Source: a bacterium
GTDB lineage: Bacteria > Cyanobacteriota > Vampirovibrionia > Gastranaerophilales > UBA9971
DNA: 24,598 nt
Assembly: GCA_037147175.1 (NCBI GenBank)
Contig: JBAWVS010000041.1
Span: 1 to 24,598, forward strand
Direction of reading: 5' to 3'
This document shows positions 24,238 through 24,598 of the stretch, in pieces (the stretch's first letter is position 1; each line of letters opens with the position of its first letter). The notes beneath the pieces are model-generated. The model saw only the letters and a program-made list of their open reading frames with translations. It was not told where the DNA came from and made no database searches. The position numbers and the translations under genes were made by a program.

Positions 24238-24304
24238 AATTATAACAAAAAGTTACAAAATCAAGTTTAAACTATCAATTTTTTCCATTCACGAGATTTA
24301 TATA
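24238..24304 (+). promoter_or_regulatory. Conserved upstream element, copy C
   Basis: ATTATAACAAAAAGTTAC (24239-24256) holds the inverted repeat TAAC-N5-GTTA. Then AAACTATCAATTTTTTCC (24269-24286), ATTCACGAGATT and TATATA follow (to 24304). The distance from the first A of ATTATAAC to CTATC is 33 bases, the same as in copy A. If TTATAT is the -10, the inverted repeat is centred near -62. The gene at 24341 begins about 37 bases further. Confidence 0.6.
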
Positions 24305-24340
24305 TTCAGAAGATTAAATACAAATAAAGGAGAAAATTTC

Positions 24341-24559
24341 ATGTTTAACAAAATAGGATTTTCAAGTGTAACAGGCAATGTTCAAATCAACAAGCCTATT
24401 AATAAAATTAAAATAGAACCATCCTTTCCTCTTGATATAATAAAAGGTGATGCTGTCTCTGCTAAAGCTTCTGATATTATAGCAGATTCGAATCATCAAA
24501 GGTTTTTAGTTTTAGACACATTAATAGAAAAGAATACTAAAAACTTAGAGGTCATCTGA
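24341..24559 (+). CDS. Small protein with FSS-type N-terminal motif (72 aa)
   Basis: The family is not recognised. It is the shortest of the six motif-bearing proteins: MFNKIGFSSVTGNVQINKP puts the motif (IGFSS) at residues 5-9, almost at the terminus, instead of 16-43 as in the others. The remainder is soluble and mixed, with no membrane segment. AAAGGAGAAAA lies ahead of the ATG, a strong ribosome binding site. The conserved upstream element (copy C) is at normal distance, and this is what lifts it above a chance frame. It ends with TGA 39 bases before the window edge. Function is unknown. Confidence 0.65.
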   Translation: MFNKIGFSSVTGNVQINKPINKIKIEPSFPLDIIKGDAVSAKASDIIADSNHQRFLVLDTLIEKNTKNLEVI

Positions 24560-24598
24560 AAAGTTTTTCATTTAGTTAACCGTCTTAGCATTAAATGT

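Noticed and set aside
24239-24256. The inverted repeat as an NtcA site (GTA-N8-TAC)
   Set aside because: The outer triplets are nine bases apart and not eight, in all three copies, and the first is ATA in copy C. A different regulator is more likely.

Overview
The window is AT-rich and gene-dense. It most likely comes from a non-photosynthetic relative of Cyanobacteria (Vampirovibrionia/'Melainabacteria', plausibly the gut order Gastranaerophilales). The evidence is a cyanobacteria-like 16S gene, a DUF561/Ycf23 protein typical of Cyanobacteria and red-algal plastids, lipopolysaccharide genes (LpxK, a heptosyltransferase) that imply an outer membrane, and a FliW-CsrA pair. The lineage is inferred from these features and was not confirmed by any search.

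Layout. 1-1388: 16S rRNA on the minus strand, cut at its 3' end by the window edge, with its promoter at 1552-1580. 2102-5115: a small unknown gene convergent with recJ. 5116-5601: a gene-free stretch with a possible small RNA and a strong bidirectional terminator. 5602-6712: a secreted Cys/Lys-rich peptide and the DUF561 protein. 6892-8465: fliW, csrA and a TPR protein, probably one operon. 8557-10291: two small unknown proteins and a MazF-type toxin-antitoxin operon with a visible operator. 10604-11239: family 4 uracil-DNA glycosylase. 11558-17844: an envelope block with a large coiled-coil protein, a MlaF-like ATPase, a MlaD-like MCE protein, LpxK and a heptosyltransferase. 17841-19055: a cytidine-deaminase-fold protein. 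19165-20385: a BioF/Kbl-family enzyme carrying an in-frame palindromic repeat. 20655-21259: a tandem pair of small paralogues. 21261-24168: a minus-strand run of ArsP-type permease, NAD-dependent isocitrate dehydrogenase and a phosphodiester glycosidase. 24341-24559: another small unknown protein.

The most interesting pattern joins six scattered genes of mostly unknown function (8557-8847, 9121-9489, 17841-19055, 20655-20939, 20990-21259, 24341-24559). Their products share a short polar, Asn/Gln-rich N-terminus followed by a small motif, hydrophobic-Phe-[Gly/Ala/Ser/Cys]-[Ala/Ser]. Every transcription unit among them is preceded, in the gene's orientation, by a related DNA element: CTRTCAA, a T-run, about three bases, then TTCACGAGATTTGTAT or a degenerate form. 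Three of the five copies also carry a TAAC-N5-GTTA type inverted repeat at a nearly fixed distance further upstream. This looks like an unrecognised regulon, possibly of exported or specially targeted proteins. One member has the fold and zinc/catalytic residues of cytidine deaminases.

A second theme is small palindromic repeats that seem to have entered coding sequence in frame, clearly in the BioF/Kbl-like gene and possibly in recJ.
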